Both the position numbers and the translations under genes were made by a program. From positions 434,001 to 498,000 of the forward strand of contig NZ_JBKAHK010000003.1 in assembly GCF_046298265.1 (NCBI RefSeq): 64,000 nt of DNA, read 5' to 3'. Below are positions 19,228 to 28,064 of this stretch, piece after piece. The notes under the pieces were generated by a model. It made no database searches and was not told the origin of the DNA. It worked only from the letters and a program-made list of their open reading frames with translations. The stretch's first letter is position 1, and the number at the start of each line of letters is the position of its first letter. The stretch comes from Gillisia xinjiangensis. GTDB taxonomy: Bacteria > Bacteroidota > Bacteroidia > Flavobacteriales > Flavobacteriaceae.

Positions 19228-20173
19228 ATTGATTTATGAATTTATTCTTATACACCTCCCGTATCCCATCTTCCAGCTCAATTCTATGTTTCCACCCCAA
19301 CCCGTGAATTAATGAAACATCCAGCAGCTTCCGTGGCGTGCCATCGGACTTGTCTTTATTCCAAACTATTTCCCCGTTATATCCCACGAGCTCTTTGATA
19401 AGTTCCGCGAGTTCTTTTATCGAAATGTCTTTTCCTGTCCCAATGTTCAGGCTTGTATTTCCATGGTAAGTCTGCATTAAATGAAAACAGGCTGAGGCCA
19501 GATCATCTACGTGTAAAAATTCCCGCATTGGAGTGCCAGTTCCCCACAGTTCGACAGGCTCACTGCGGGCTTCAACTGTATTAGCTTCCTCCACCTTAGC
19601 TTCGTGGAATTTACGCAATAAAGCGGGCAAAACGTGCGCGGTTTCAAAGTCGTAATTATCATTTGGGCCGTATAGGTTGGTTGGCATTACCGAAATAAAA
19701 TCACAGGCATACTGCCGGTTGTAATTTTCGCACATTTTTACCCCGGCAATTTTAGCGATGGAATATGGTTCATTGGTGAATTCCAGCTCTCCGGTGAGTA
19801 AATAAGCTTCCTTTATGGGTTGTGGCGCCAGTTTTGGGTATATACACGAAGATGCCAAAAACAATAATTTTTTAACCCCGTGCACATAACTTTGATGGAT
19901 CACGTTGTTCTGGATCATCATATTTTCATATAAAAACTGCGCCCGATAGGTATTATTAGCTTCTATTCCCCCCACTTTCGCCGCCGCCAAAAACACATAT
20001 TCCGGTTTTTCCTCTTCGAAAAAATCAATTACAGATTGCTGATTTATTAGATCGAGTTCCTTAGAGGTTCTCAAAATTAGATTAGAGTAACCTTCCAAAT
20101 TCAACTTTCTAAAAATGGCAGACCCAACCATTCCCGTATGACCTGCGATGTATATTTTAGAAGTTTTCTCCAT
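19220..20173 (-). CDS. fcl: GDP-L-fucose synthase
   Basis: 317 residues, family length. It is the bifunctional epimerase-reductase that turns GDP-4-keto-6-deoxymannose into GDP-L-fucose with NADPH in the cytosol. The short-chain dehydrogenase fold is clear: 'IYIAGHTGMVGSAIFRKL' NADP loop, 'AAKVGGIEANNTY', 'SSCIYPKLAPQPI' and the catalytic 'PYSIAKIAG' (YxxxK). 'VMPTNLYGPNDNYD' is the substrate loop. With gmd 140 bp upstream it completes GDP-fucose synthesis. A dispersed repeat sits between them, so they may be transcribed together through it. Confidence 0.95.
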   Translation of the reverse strand: MEKTSKIYIAGHTGMVGSAIFRKLNLEGYSNLILRTSKELDLINQQSVIDFFEEEKPEYVFLAAAKVGGIEANNTYRAQFLYENMMIQNNVIHQSYVHGVKKLLFLASSCIYPKLAPQPIKEAYLLTGELEFTNEPYSIAKIAGVKMCENYNRQYACDFISVMPTNLYGPNDNYDFETAHVLPALLRKFHEAKVEEANTVEARSEPVELWGTGTPMREFLHVDDLASACFHLMQTYHGNTSLNIGTGKDISIKELAELIKELVGYNGEIVWNKDKSDGTPRKLLDVSLIHGLGWKHRIELEDGIREVYKNKFINQYA

Positions 20174-20175
20174 GG

Positions 20176-20264
20176 GAAAACACGAATTTCACGAATTAAA
20201 ACGAATTACGCGGATTTTCAAAAACACAAATTTCACGAATTAAAAACGAATTACACTGATTTGG
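20176..20264. repeat. ACGAATT-type dispersed repeat
   Basis: Two head-to-tail copies of a module containing CACGAATTTCACGAATT and then AAACGAATTAC, lying in the fcl-gmd spacer. The same module occurs twice at 35732-35808. Modules of this kind are common in Bacteroidetes intergenic DNA as far as I know. No gene content. Confidence 0.6.
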
Positions 20265-20312
20265 ACTTTGTTTTTTGTTTTTTTGAACGTTGAACGTTAA
20301 ACACTAAACTTT

Positions 20313-21425
20313 TTATTCATTATAATTCAACGTATCATGTCCTCCATCCCTTAAATACTTCTCCTTATGAAACAACTTCATATCTGCTTCCATCATTTCC
20401 TGCACTAATTGAGCAAGGGTGTGTTTTGGTGCCCAGTTAAGGTTTTTCCTGCATTTGCTTGCATCGCCTATCAGCAGATCCACTTCTGTTGGCCGATGAT
20501 ATTTTGGATCTATCTTCACCACCACTTTCCCAATGGGCAACTGAAATTCAGGATTTGAACAGGCTTTCACCGATCCTGTTTCATTTTCATTTTCTCCTTT
20601 AAAAGTCAGGTTGATCCCAACCTCAGCAAAAGCCAACCTCACAAAATCCCGTACCAAAGTGGTTACCCCGGTGGCGATCACGTAATCTTCAGGTGTTTCC
20701 TGCTGCAGCATCAACCACATTGCCTCCACGTAATCTTTGGCGTGACCCCAGTCGCGTTTTGCGTTGAGATTTCCTAAAAACAAAGTTTCCTGCATTCCCA
20801 ATGCGATCCTGGCCGCGGCCCGGGTGATCTTTCGGGTTACGAAGGTTTCTCCACGCAAGGGCGATTCGTGATTGAACAAAATCCCGTTGCAGGCGAACAT
20901 TCCATAAGCTTCCCGGTAATTCACCGTGATCCAGTAGGCATACAATTTTGCGACTCCATACGGACTTCGCGGATAAAAAGGCGTTTTCTCGGTTTGTGGC
21001 ACTTCCTGCACCTTGCCGTATAATTCTGATGAAGATGCCTGGTAAATCCGGGTCTTTTTGGCAAGCCCTAACAGGCGGACAGCTTCAAGCAACCTCAAAG
21101 TTCCCAAACCATCGATATTCCCGGTATATTCCGGGGTGTCAAAACTCACCTTTACGTGAGACATGGCTCCCAGGTTGTAGATCTCATCGGGTTGCACCTC
21201 CTGGATAATTCGGGTAAGGTTCATGGCGTCACTCAAATCTCCATAATGCAGTTTGAAGCGGATATCCTTCTCGTGCGGGTCCTGGTACAAATGGTCTATC
21301 CTGTCTGTATTAAAAGAAGAACTTCTCCTTTTTATTCCGTGAACTGTATAGCCCTTTTTTAGCAGGAATTCCGCTAAATACGCACCGTCTTGTCCTGTGA
21401 TTCCTGTAATAAGGGCTGTTTTCAT
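20313..21425 (-). CDS. gmd: GDP-mannose 4,6-dehydratase
   Basis: About 370 residues from the ATG at 21425, which begins 'MKTALITGITGQDG', the family's normal start. A start 27 bp earlier would overlap the preceding gene and adds an atypical leader. It dehydrates GDP-D-mannose to GDP-4-keto-6-deoxymannose. Signatures: 'GITGQDGAYLAEFLL' NADP loop, 'YQASSSELYGKVQE', 'FYPRSPYGVAKLYAYW' with the YxxxK pair, and 'NHESPLRGETFVTRKI'. Feeds fcl downstream and thus fucosylation of the surface glycan. Confidence 0.95.
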   Translation of the reverse strand: MKTALITGITGQDGAYLAEFLLKKGYTVHGIKRRSSSFNTDRIDHLYQDPHEKDIRFKLHYGDLSDAMNLTRIIQEVQPDEIYNLGAMSHVKVSFDTPEYTGNIDGLGTLRLLEAVRLLGLAKKTRIYQASSSELYGKVQEVPQTEKTPFYPRSPYGVAKLYAYWITVNYREAYGMFACNGILFNHESPLRGETFVTRKITRAAARIALGMQETLFLGNLNAKRDWGHAKDYVEAMWLMLQQETPEDYVIATGVTTLVRDFVRLAFAEVGINLTFKGENENETGSVKACSNPEFQLPIGKVVVKIDPKYHRPTEVDLLIGDASKCRKNLNWAPKHTLAQLVQEMMEADMKLFHKEKYLRDGGHDTLNYNE

Positions 21426-21438
21426 TGAATTGTTTTCT

Positions 21439-22728
21439 TTATACTTGTCCATTAATTTCCTTAAATAAACTTATATATCGTTCAGCTTGAATTTTCTGGT
21501 CATACTTTTTTAAAGCATCAGCTCTTATTTCATCCTTGTCAAACCTTTCCGGTTTATCCAGAAAATCTGTCAAAGTTTCAACGAATGAATTAATACTTAT
21601 TTCCTTAGTTAATAATCCGTTTTTCCCATCGATAATCATTTCAGGAATACCTCCCACCGGAAATCCAATTACTGGCGTACCGCACATAATGGATTCTAAA
21701 ACGGTATTTGGTAAATTATCCATTAATGAAGGTATCACAAATACATCAGCGGCAGAATACGCAACACTCATCAATCTTTCGTCATAAATAGGTCCTAATT
21801 CGAGAATATTATCCATTGATTCCAATTCACTGTTTTTTTGGCCAATGGCGCACAAAACAACATTCTTATTTGATAATTGTTGCAACGCCCTTTTAAGATA
21901 GACAAATCCCTTTCTATTATTGCTGATAGAATCTGCAACAAATAATACAACCTTCTTATCCTTTGGAATACCTAACAAATCTCTTGAATAATCTTGATCT
22001 CTCGGTGTATATATTTCAGCATCCAAGCCATAAGGGATACAAAGAACAGGGTAGTTCTTGAATACTTCACTTTTTCTTGCTTCTTCTGCTAACCATTCAG
22101 AAGGAGCCACTATTGTCAAATTATTAACCTTTGATAACGCTTGTTTTTTTATTTTAATGTTTTTCTTCGCAACTGTTTTTTCTTCTTCCGAAACTTGCCT
22201 TCTTATTGGAGATCCAAAGTTATCAATTCCTAAATATTTCTCTTCATAATGCTCTCCACCGCTAAAAGGATTCATATCGTGTAAAGTCCAAACAACCGGC
22301 TTAATATTTTTTTCAAAGAAAGAGTTATAATCTAAAAAATTGGCCACCCAATGTAAATTGATGATGTCTATTTCTTTGTATGAATCTGTTTGAGTTATAT
22401 CAATTCCTGAATTAGGAAAACTGAACATTTCAAGACCTTTTGGTCTTCTATTTAAAAATTTTTGATTTTCATTTTTATGAACTTGTTTGGGATCATAAAG
22501 CTTTAACTCCTTTAAAATCCTTTTTATTTTATTTTTAATTTTATCAGAAGTTGAAGACCATTTTGCAGGTAACTTGAATTTATAAATAAAAGAATTGGGC
22601 CAGTTGTTTTGTCTTGATTTGAGTAAGACATTTGATTCAATATTTTTGGAAAGTAAACCAAGATGTAATCTCTTACACGAATTGGCTGCTCCGCCATTAT
22701 CAAAAGTATTTACAATTAAAATTTTCAA
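21439..22728 (-). CDS. GT4 glycosyltransferase
   Basis: 429 residues. 'KILIVNTFDNGGAANSCKRL' is the N-terminal acceptor-domain loop seen in WcaC-like GT4 enzymes; 'VWTLHDMNPFSGG' and 'IVAPSEWLAEEARKS' are typical mid motifs. The donor domain contains 'VVLFVADSISNNRKGF' and 'NLPNTVLESIMCGTPVIGFP' with 'GGIPEMIIDGKNG'. Start TTG at 22728, 1 bp from the stop of the GT2-FkbM fusion gene. In colanic-acid clusters this enzyme type adds fucose; here that is inference. Confidence 0.87.
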   Translation of the reverse strand: MKILIVNTFDNGGAANSCKRLHLGLLSKNIESNVLLKSRQNNWPNSFIYKFKLPAKWSSTSDKIKNKIKRILKELKLYDPKQVHKNENQKFLNRRPKGLEMFSFPNSGIDITQTDSYKEIDIINLHWVANFLDYNSFFEKNIKPVVWTLHDMNPFSGGEHYEEKYLGIDNFGSPIRRQVSEEEKTVAKKNIKIKKQALSKVNNLTIVAPSEWLAEEARKSEVFKNYPVLCIPYGLDAEIYTPRDQDYSRDLLGIPKDKKVVLFVADSISNNRKGFVYLKRALQQLSNKNVVLCAIGQKNSELESMDNILELGPIYDERLMSVAYSAADVFVIPSLMDNLPNTVLESIMCGTPVIGFPVGGIPEMIIDGKNGLLTKEISINSFVETLTDFLDKPERFDKDEIRADALKKYDQKIQAERYISLFKEINGQV

Positions 22729-22729
22729 T

Positions 22730-24430
22730 TCAATTTTCTTTATATCCGTAAATATTCAATTGCATATCCATATTATTATACACATTTAGATTCATAAATG
22801 GCGATATACTTGCAAGACCTGGTGAAGAAATATGTAACCTAAACTTTGCTTTTGTAAGAATTTCTATAATTTCATTTAATGTTTGGGATTGACCAACAAA
22901 AGAATGATACTCCACAAAAATTCTTTTGATGTTACCAAGATCATCTTGAATATCCCTCAGAACAACCGTTTCCGCCCCCTCAATATCCAACTTCAAAAAA
23001 TCTACCGGTTGTTGTAAATAAGGTTTTAGGGAGACTACTTCTATCTCACTTTCAGGAGTAGAATTATTTTTATCAATTTCAGCAATTAATCCAGCATCCG
23101 CACCTTCCGATTTGAAAAATAGTTTTGAGTTGGCATTCCAAAGTCCTTTTTGGATCAATTCTATTTGCCTAAAGTTAAAAACACCAATATTTTGTTTTAA
23201 CGTTTTAAAGATCTCCGGATCTGGTTCGAAGCAGACGATTTTTGATAATGGGTATAATTTTTTAAAGTAAATAGTTGCTAACCCAATATTAGCCCCTCCG
23301 TCAATTATATATGGTTCAAGGGTAGAAGTTTTGAATTTATAAATTTCTTGTTCAAAAATTTCTTTGTGCATAAAACGAAAAGAAGCAATATCAGGAATAT
23401 AAATTCGCCTTCCTTCTAATTGAACAGATGTTTTTGTATACCGGGGTATCTCTAACACCTTCGTTTCTTTTTTTAGAATATTAGATTTGCGCTTTAAAAG
23501 TTGAATTATTTCTGGTGCTATTAATCTTCGGAATTTTCTTCCAATACGACGAATTTTTTTTTCCTTAATTTTGTCCTTGTCTAGAAAATTTTGCGAAATT
23601 TTTCTTTTCACCTCCACCTTTTCTCTTTTAACTGGAATATCAATGTTATTATCAAAAGGGCCTTCGTGAATTTTTGAAGAATCAAATGTGCAATGCACCC
23701 CAGAACCATCAAAGCCTATATTTTTTAATAGCGCTGAATTTGGGTATAGAAAAACCCCGTTATTCAAATACATTGAAACATAAAATCGTACCGCCCAGGA
23801 ATCATTTTTACCTGACACCTGATCTTGAAGCATTCGATAAAATTGTATTTCACCAAAATCTAATTGATTTACTAATTTCTCGGAAACTACTTCATTTAAA
23901 AGTTCCTCCCCACTAAAATTTATCTTATTCCAACGATTTTTCCATGTACCATAACCCCAGGAGCTCATTATAGGTAAAAAGTAGGTTTTCTCTTGATTTT
24001 TTTTTGAATGAGGGAAGCAATACCCAGAAACACCATAAACTAGTTCATCGTTTTCATAAATCTCAAGTCCATCATTCATGAATTTAAGAAAATACTTCCC
24101 TGTTAAAATATCGTCTTCCAACACAATAACTTTTCCGTGCCTTTCAATAACCTCAGAAACTCCTTTAATAACAGAATTCGCTAAACCAAGATTTGAGTCC
24201 CTTTCAATGATTACAACCTCTTTACACCAATTCTTTTTACGAATTAAATTTCTAACTTCTTTGATCTTATTTAAATATTCTTCCGAAGCATCAGCTTTAG
24301 GGCCATCACAATAAATATATAATGTACTTTGATTTGCAAGTTCGTTATTCATTAAAGCCTCCAGCGTCTCTTCCGTATGCCAGGGACGATTATAAACGAA
24401 TAATATGATGGGGGCTAATGATTTGTTCAT
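22730..24430 (-). CDS. GT2 glycosyltransferase fused to FkbM methyltransferase
   Basis: 566 residues. Residues ~1-280 form a GT-A domain: 'APIILFVYNRPWHTEETL', 'LYIYCDGPKADAS', 'GKVIVLEDDILTGKYFL' (metal site EDD). A basic linker (~residues 265-335) rich in Lys/Arg follows. Residues ~370-555 form a FkbM methyltransferase: 'PYIIDGGANIGLATIYF' SAM loop, 'IVCFEPDPEIFKTL', 'FLKLDIEGAETVVLRDI', 'RIFVEYHSFV'. One polypeptide could thus add a sugar and methylate it. The stop overlaps no neighbour; its ATG overlaps the stop of another FkbM gene by 4 bp. Both halves are intact, so a real fusion rather than a frameshift artefact. Confidence 0.85.
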   Translation of the reverse strand: MNKSLAPIILFVYNRPWHTEETLEALMNNELANQSTLYIYCDGPKADASEEYLNKIKEVRNLIRKKNWCKEVVIIERDSNLGLANSVIKGVSEVIERHGKVIVLEDDILTGKYFLKFMNDGLEIYENDELVYGVSGYCFPHSKKNQEKTYFLPIMSSWGYGTWKNRWNKINFSGEELLNEVVSEKLVNQLDFGEIQFYRMLQDQVSGKNDSWAVRFYVSMYLNNGVFLYPNSALLKNIGFDGSGVHCTFDSSKIHEGPFDNNIDIPVKREKVEVKRKISQNFLDKDKIKEKKIRRIGRKFRRLIAPEIIQLLKRKSNILKKETKVLEIPRYTKTSVQLEGRRIYIPDIASFRFMHKEIFEQEIYKFKTSTLEPYIIDGGANIGLATIYFKKLYPLSKIVCFEPDPEIFKTLKQNIGVFNFRQIELIQKGLWNANSKLFFKSEGADAGLIAEIDKNNSTPESEIEVVSLKPYLQQPVDFLKLDIEGAETVVLRDIQDDLGNIKRIFVEYHSFVGQSQTLNEIIEILTKAKFRLHISSPGLASISPFMNLNVYNNMDMQLNIYGYKEN

Positions 24431-25161
24431 CCTTTTTTGAGAAAAATCAATGTATTAAAAGTTTTAGCAATAAGAATATAATCTTTCGACTTTAAAAATT
24501 TAAAGATTTCACTTCCATATATTTTTTCAATTTGATTATTTAATTCTTCAACCAAAATGGTTTTTGGTTGATGTATTGACCAATCTATCGAATGCAAAAC
24601 ATCAAGATCCAGGCCTTCAACATCTATATTCAGAAAATCAATCTGCTCATTATCTTTTAAATGTTTATTTAAAAGTTCAGATAAAGGAATTGTATCAATT
24701 ATAACTTCATCAATAACCTTATAGTTACCCCTTCCATCCTTTTTCTCTACTTCTTGTTTGGAAAAAGTATTTAAGGCAGGCTCATTAAACATGTAATATT
24801 TTAGTTTCTCTTTTTTATCTGAAACTGCTACTTCCAAATTAATATCATTAGGTCGAATTTCTTTAAAATGTTTCATGCTGCCAGGCATTGCATCTATATT
24901 AATGCCTCGCCAACCTAATTTATAAAATAGGTAAGTATTAGAAAACCGTTTTGGATGATGAGCGCCAACATCGACATAAAAACCGGTTTTTTGACCTTCA
25001 AAGATTCTTTTTAAAATCAGATCTTCACCTTCCTGTGAGTAAGAAAGAGTGGAATATATATCTATTTCTCTATGTTTATTCTTAATCGGTTCCTGATAAA
25101 GATTTAAAACCTTTTTAGGCGTGATCCTTAAAATAAATTTTTTTACTTTTTTAAATCCCAT
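24427..25161 (-). CDS. FkbM family methyltransferase
   Basis: 244 residues. 'YSQEGEDLILKRIFEG' precedes 'GFYVDVGAHHPKRFSNT', the SAM loop of the FkbM group; 'GINIDAMPGSM', 'LNIDVEGLDLDVLHSIDW' and 'ILVEELN' complete the fold. Likely O-methylates a sugar on the polymer, possibly as chain-end cap given the adjacent Wzt-like exporter, since end methylation is recognised by Wzt C-terminal domains in some O-antigens (established for E. coli O8/O9). That link is inference. Overlaps both neighbours slightly. Confidence 0.83.
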   Translation of the reverse strand: MGFKKVKKFILRITPKKVLNLYQEPIKNKHREIDIYSTLSYSQEGEDLILKRIFEGQKTGFYVDVGAHHPKRFSNTYLFYKLGWRGINIDAMPGSMKHFKEIRPNDINLEVAVSDKKEKLKYYMFNEPALNTFSKQEVEKKDGRGNYKVIDEVIIDTIPLSELLNKHLKDNEQIDFLNIDVEGLDLDVLHSIDWSIHQPKTILVEELNNQIEKIYGSEIFKFLKSKDYILIAKTFNTLIFLKKG

Positions 25162-26429
25162 TCTCCTTTGATTAGAAGTTTTGATTTCCCATTAAAACCT
25201 AGGTTTCCAGTCCTGTAAAAATCACCTTTTACAACATTAAATTTACCCAATGGCACCTTTGGCCAATCAGATTCTACTTTATCACATTCAATACGTCCTT
25301 TCACAATATAATGTCCCTCATTTAAGGATAAATCTGGAATAACACATTGAATTATATATTCACCATTCTCTCTAACTTGTATCGTTTTATTCTGATAAGA
25401 ATTATAGAGTACTGTTATTAATTCATCGTCCGGGGTATGAATAGAAAAGCCCAAGTCAATATTTGAAATATTAGTGAGATTACTTACATCAACCTTAAAA
25501 GAAAATTTAATAGGATCTCCATTTAATATATTTGCAATTATTTGTCCGTTGGAATGTTCAATATGAAAACTTTGGAATTTCACAATTCCTGTTCCACTTC
25601 TATCCTTAATTGATATTAGATCTTCAGGAATTATTTCTTGTTCATTTGACAAATAATAATTAATTGCATCTTCTGTAGCTCCATCATAAACTGATATTCC
25701 GTTTTCCAAAACAATGGAACGGGAACATAAACTCTTCACACTAGCCATATTATGGCTAACAAACAACACCGTCCTGCCTTGGCCAATAGATAAATCTTGC
25801 ATTTTACCAATGGCTTTTTTCTGGAATTCGGCATCGCCCACGGCCAACACCTCATCTACCACCAAGATCTCCGGTTCAAGGTGCGCAGCCACCGCAAACC
25901 CAAGGCGTACCGTCATCCCGCTGCTATAACGTTTTACCGGCGTGTCTATATACATCTCACAGCCCGAAAAATCTATGATCTCATCCAGTTTTCTTTTAAT
26001 TTCACTTTTGGTCATTCCGAGTACCGCCCCGTTCATGAAGATGTTTTCCCGGCCGGTAAGTTCAGGGTGGAAACCGGTACCTACTTCTAAAAGGGAAGCT
26101 ATTCGACCTTTTGTTTTTATACTGCCTGTAGTAGGGGAAGTCACCCTTGATAATATTTTAAGCAGGGTAGTTTTCCCCGCACCATTTTTACCAATAATTC
26201 CCAAAACCTCGCCCTGCTTTACCTCAAAATTGATGTCACGCAAAGCCCAAACATAATCCTCAGTAGCCTTTATGCTGCGATCGTTTACCGCACCTACTTT
26301 TAAATAGGGATCTTCTTTCCCGCGAATTGATGCCCAAATACGGTTTAGATCGTGGCTAAGCGTGCCGGTGCCAACCATACCCAGGCGGTATTGTTTTGAA
26401 ATATTTTCAGCTTTTAAAATAGCACTCAT
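25143..26429 (-). CDS. Polysaccharide ABC exporter ATPase, Wzt type with C-terminal binding domain
   Basis: 428 residues. Residues ~1-250 are an ABC nucleotide-binding domain: Walker A 'GKNGAGKTTLLK', signature 'YSSGMTVRLGFAVA', Walker B 'ILVVDEVLAVGD', and H-loop 'VLFVSHNMASV'. 'IASLLEVGTGFHPELTGREN' is characteristic of the O-antigen/teichoic-acid exporter subfamily. Residues ~265-428 are a beta-rich Wzt_C-like domain that recognises the finished glycan in related systems. It energises export across the inner membrane with a permease (Wzm). No permease gene is in this window; it may lie elsewhere. GC-richer than its neighbours in the NBD, consistent with conservation. Confidence 0.88.
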   Translation of the reverse strand: MSAILKAENISKQYRLGMVGTGTLSHDLNRIWASIRGKEDPYLKVGAVNDRSIKATEDYVWALRDINFEVKQGEVLGIIGKNGAGKTTLLKILSRVTSPTTGSIKTKGRIASLLEVGTGFHPELTGRENIFMNGAVLGMTKSEIKRKLDEIIDFSGCEMYIDTPVKRYSSGMTVRLGFAVAAHLEPEILVVDEVLAVGDAEFQKKAIGKMQDLSIGQGRTVLFVSHNMASVKSLCSRSIVLENGISVYDGATEDAINYYLSNEQEIIPEDLISIKDRSGTGIVKFQSFHIEHSNGQIIANILNGDPIKFSFKVDVSNLTNISNIDLGFSIHTPDDELITVLYNSYQNKTIQVRENGEYIIQCVIPDLSLNEGHYIVKGRIECDKVESDWPKVPLGKFNVVKGDFYRTGNLGFNGKSKLLIKGEWDLKK

Positions 26430-26477
26430 TTTTCGAAGATAATAATCCCCTTGGGAGGGGCGTTAGTTTTGGTCAGT

Positions 26478-27272
26478 TTAACCGGAAATAAAAAAAGATT
26501 CTTTAATAGAGCTTAATATTTTTCTAAAATAGAAATAACTAATTTTTCGATGAGTAGCTACATTATTAATAACTATTTTTAATCCTTTAACATACTGTCT
26601 TTTTCTTAAATAATGAAACTCATAAGGCTCAATCCAGGATGAATTCCATAAATGTATTGCATGACTTTCCATTTTTAAATAATTTTTATAGTTTCCTATA
26701 TCTTTCCTGTCGAAATAATTTAAGGGATAAAAATAGGGGGATGGATATATTACAATATCTTTAAATTCTATTTTTTTATTTAAAGTTAGTACAAAACCAT
26801 ATTTTTCACGAAACACCTGCGTTATTATTCTTGGAATGCAAATCGCTTCCCAATTTGTTTCATTCTTCAATTTTATATCTTCATATTTTAGAAGACATTC
26901 TTTTATAAAAGGATGGCTCTTCTCTGTTCCAAAAATAGCTGCATTAATATACGTATCATTTTCAGCACTAAAAAAACATCTATCCCCTAAAAAACTATCT
27001 AATGGTTTGAGTATTAACATGTCTGTATCTAAGTAAATACCGCCAAAATCATATAATACTTTAAGTCTAACAAAATCGGAAACAAAAGCCCATTTTTTTA
27101 GTTTGTATGTCTTTTTTAAAAAAGGATGATTTAAATCTGTATTGCTTTCATTCCATTCGTTAATTTCATATTCCGGAAGATATTTTTTCCAGCTGGAAAT
27201 ACAATCTTTTACTAATTGAGGCTTTTTTTTATTTCCAAACCAACAATAGTGTATCTGCTTAGGGATGCTCAT
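26478..27272 (-). CDS. GT32-like glycosyltransferase (capsular polysaccharide type)
   Basis: 264 residues. 'MSIPKQIHYCWFGNKKKPQ' is the typical opening of GT32/Gly_transf_sug enzymes; 'FVSDFVRLKVLYDFGGIYLD' and the adjacent DTDM form the DxD metal site with flanking substrate loop. 'AIHLWNSSW' is the conserved C-terminal His/Trp motif of the group. Retaining transferase, probably mannosyl-, galactosyl- or fucosyl-type. Overlaps the upstream FkbM gene by 4 bp, and lies 48 bp before the exporter ATPase gene. Confidence 0.87.
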   Translation of the reverse strand: MSIPKQIHYCWFGNKKKPQLVKDCISSWKKYLPEYEINEWNESNTDLNHPFLKKTYKLKKWAFVSDFVRLKVLYDFGGIYLDTDMLILKPLDSFLGDRCFFSAENDTYINAAIFGTEKSHPFIKECLLKYEDIKLKNETNWEAICIPRIITQVFREKYGFVLTLNKKIEFKDIVIYPSPYFYPLNYFDRKDIGNYKNYLKMESHAIHLWNSSWIEPYEFHYLRKRQYVKGLKIVINNVATHRKISYFYFRKILSSIKESFFISG

Positions 27273-28000
27273 ATTAATTTAATTCGGTGCAAATCTATTC
27301 CTAATGTATCAATTCCTTCCTTAAATATTGAATATCCCTGGTCAATTAAAAGTTTCTTAGAGGCAATTAAATCTGCTTTCCCCAAATTAACATGTTCATA
27401 CTTTATAATTGGTGGTTTCACTTTAGAAAAATCCAACATTTTGAGAATTTCCAAATCATATCCCTCTGTATCAATTTGTAAATAATCTATTTTTTTATTT
27501 AAATAGGAATCTGAAATAATGCTCATCAGTGTATCAGCTGAAACATATTCTACTTCCATATCCTCTTTTGAAATATTTTGCCTTTTGTGGTGATTTTCGT
27601 CAAATGAGGCCATTCCCTTTACCCAATCAGGATATTTTTGCTTTCTGGATTCCATTATCTTATAAATCTTTATCGATTTTTCAAAACAGTGAACAGCTTT
27701 ATTAATTTTTTTAATTTCTGGGTAGTCTTTATAATTAATAACCAACTCATTAAAATAATCTATAACCGGCTCAATTACTAACCCTGAAGATTGTCGGGAT
27801 ATCGCGAATTCATATAAAAAGTCAAAACTTATTCCATCGTTTGCTCCAACCTGAATAAAACTAAATTTCCCTTTCTTGGGGAAATTCCTTTCCAAAATTT
27901 TTTGGCTTGAAAATATTTTCTTTCTCAACTCAAAGCCTCGTCCAAATTTATTTGAAATTTGAATGACAAGAATTAATATTTTATTTTTTAAATACTTCAT
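27269..28000 (-). CDS. FkbM family methyltransferase
   Basis: 243 residues. 'KFSFIQVGANDGISFDFLYE' is the SAM loop, 'SGLVIEPVIDYFNEL' the strand-2 acidic region, 'IDYLQIDTEGYDLEILKMLD' and 'PIIKYEHVNL' the later FkbM motifs. The N-terminal ~45 residues are basic and slightly hydrophobic, like a membrane anchor. A second stand-alone FkbM enzyme in the locus besides the one at 24427 and the fusion at 22730. Substrate unknown. Confidence 0.83.
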   Translation of the reverse strand: MKYLKNKILILVIQISNKFGRGFELRKKIFSSQKILERNFPKKGKFSFIQVGANDGISFDFLYEFAISRQSSGLVIEPVIDYFNELVINYKDYPEIKKINKAVHCFEKSIKIYKIMESRKQKYPDWVKGMASFDENHHKRQNISKEDMEVEYVSADTLMSIISDSYLNKKIDYLQIDTEGYDLEILKMLDFSKVKPPIIKYEHVNLGKADLIASKKLLIDQGYSIFKEGIDTLGIDLHRIKLI

Positions 28001-28064
28001 TCCTTTTTTATACTAACTATTTTAAAGGTGATCTTATCGCAAATTTGCCATTTCCAATATATTC

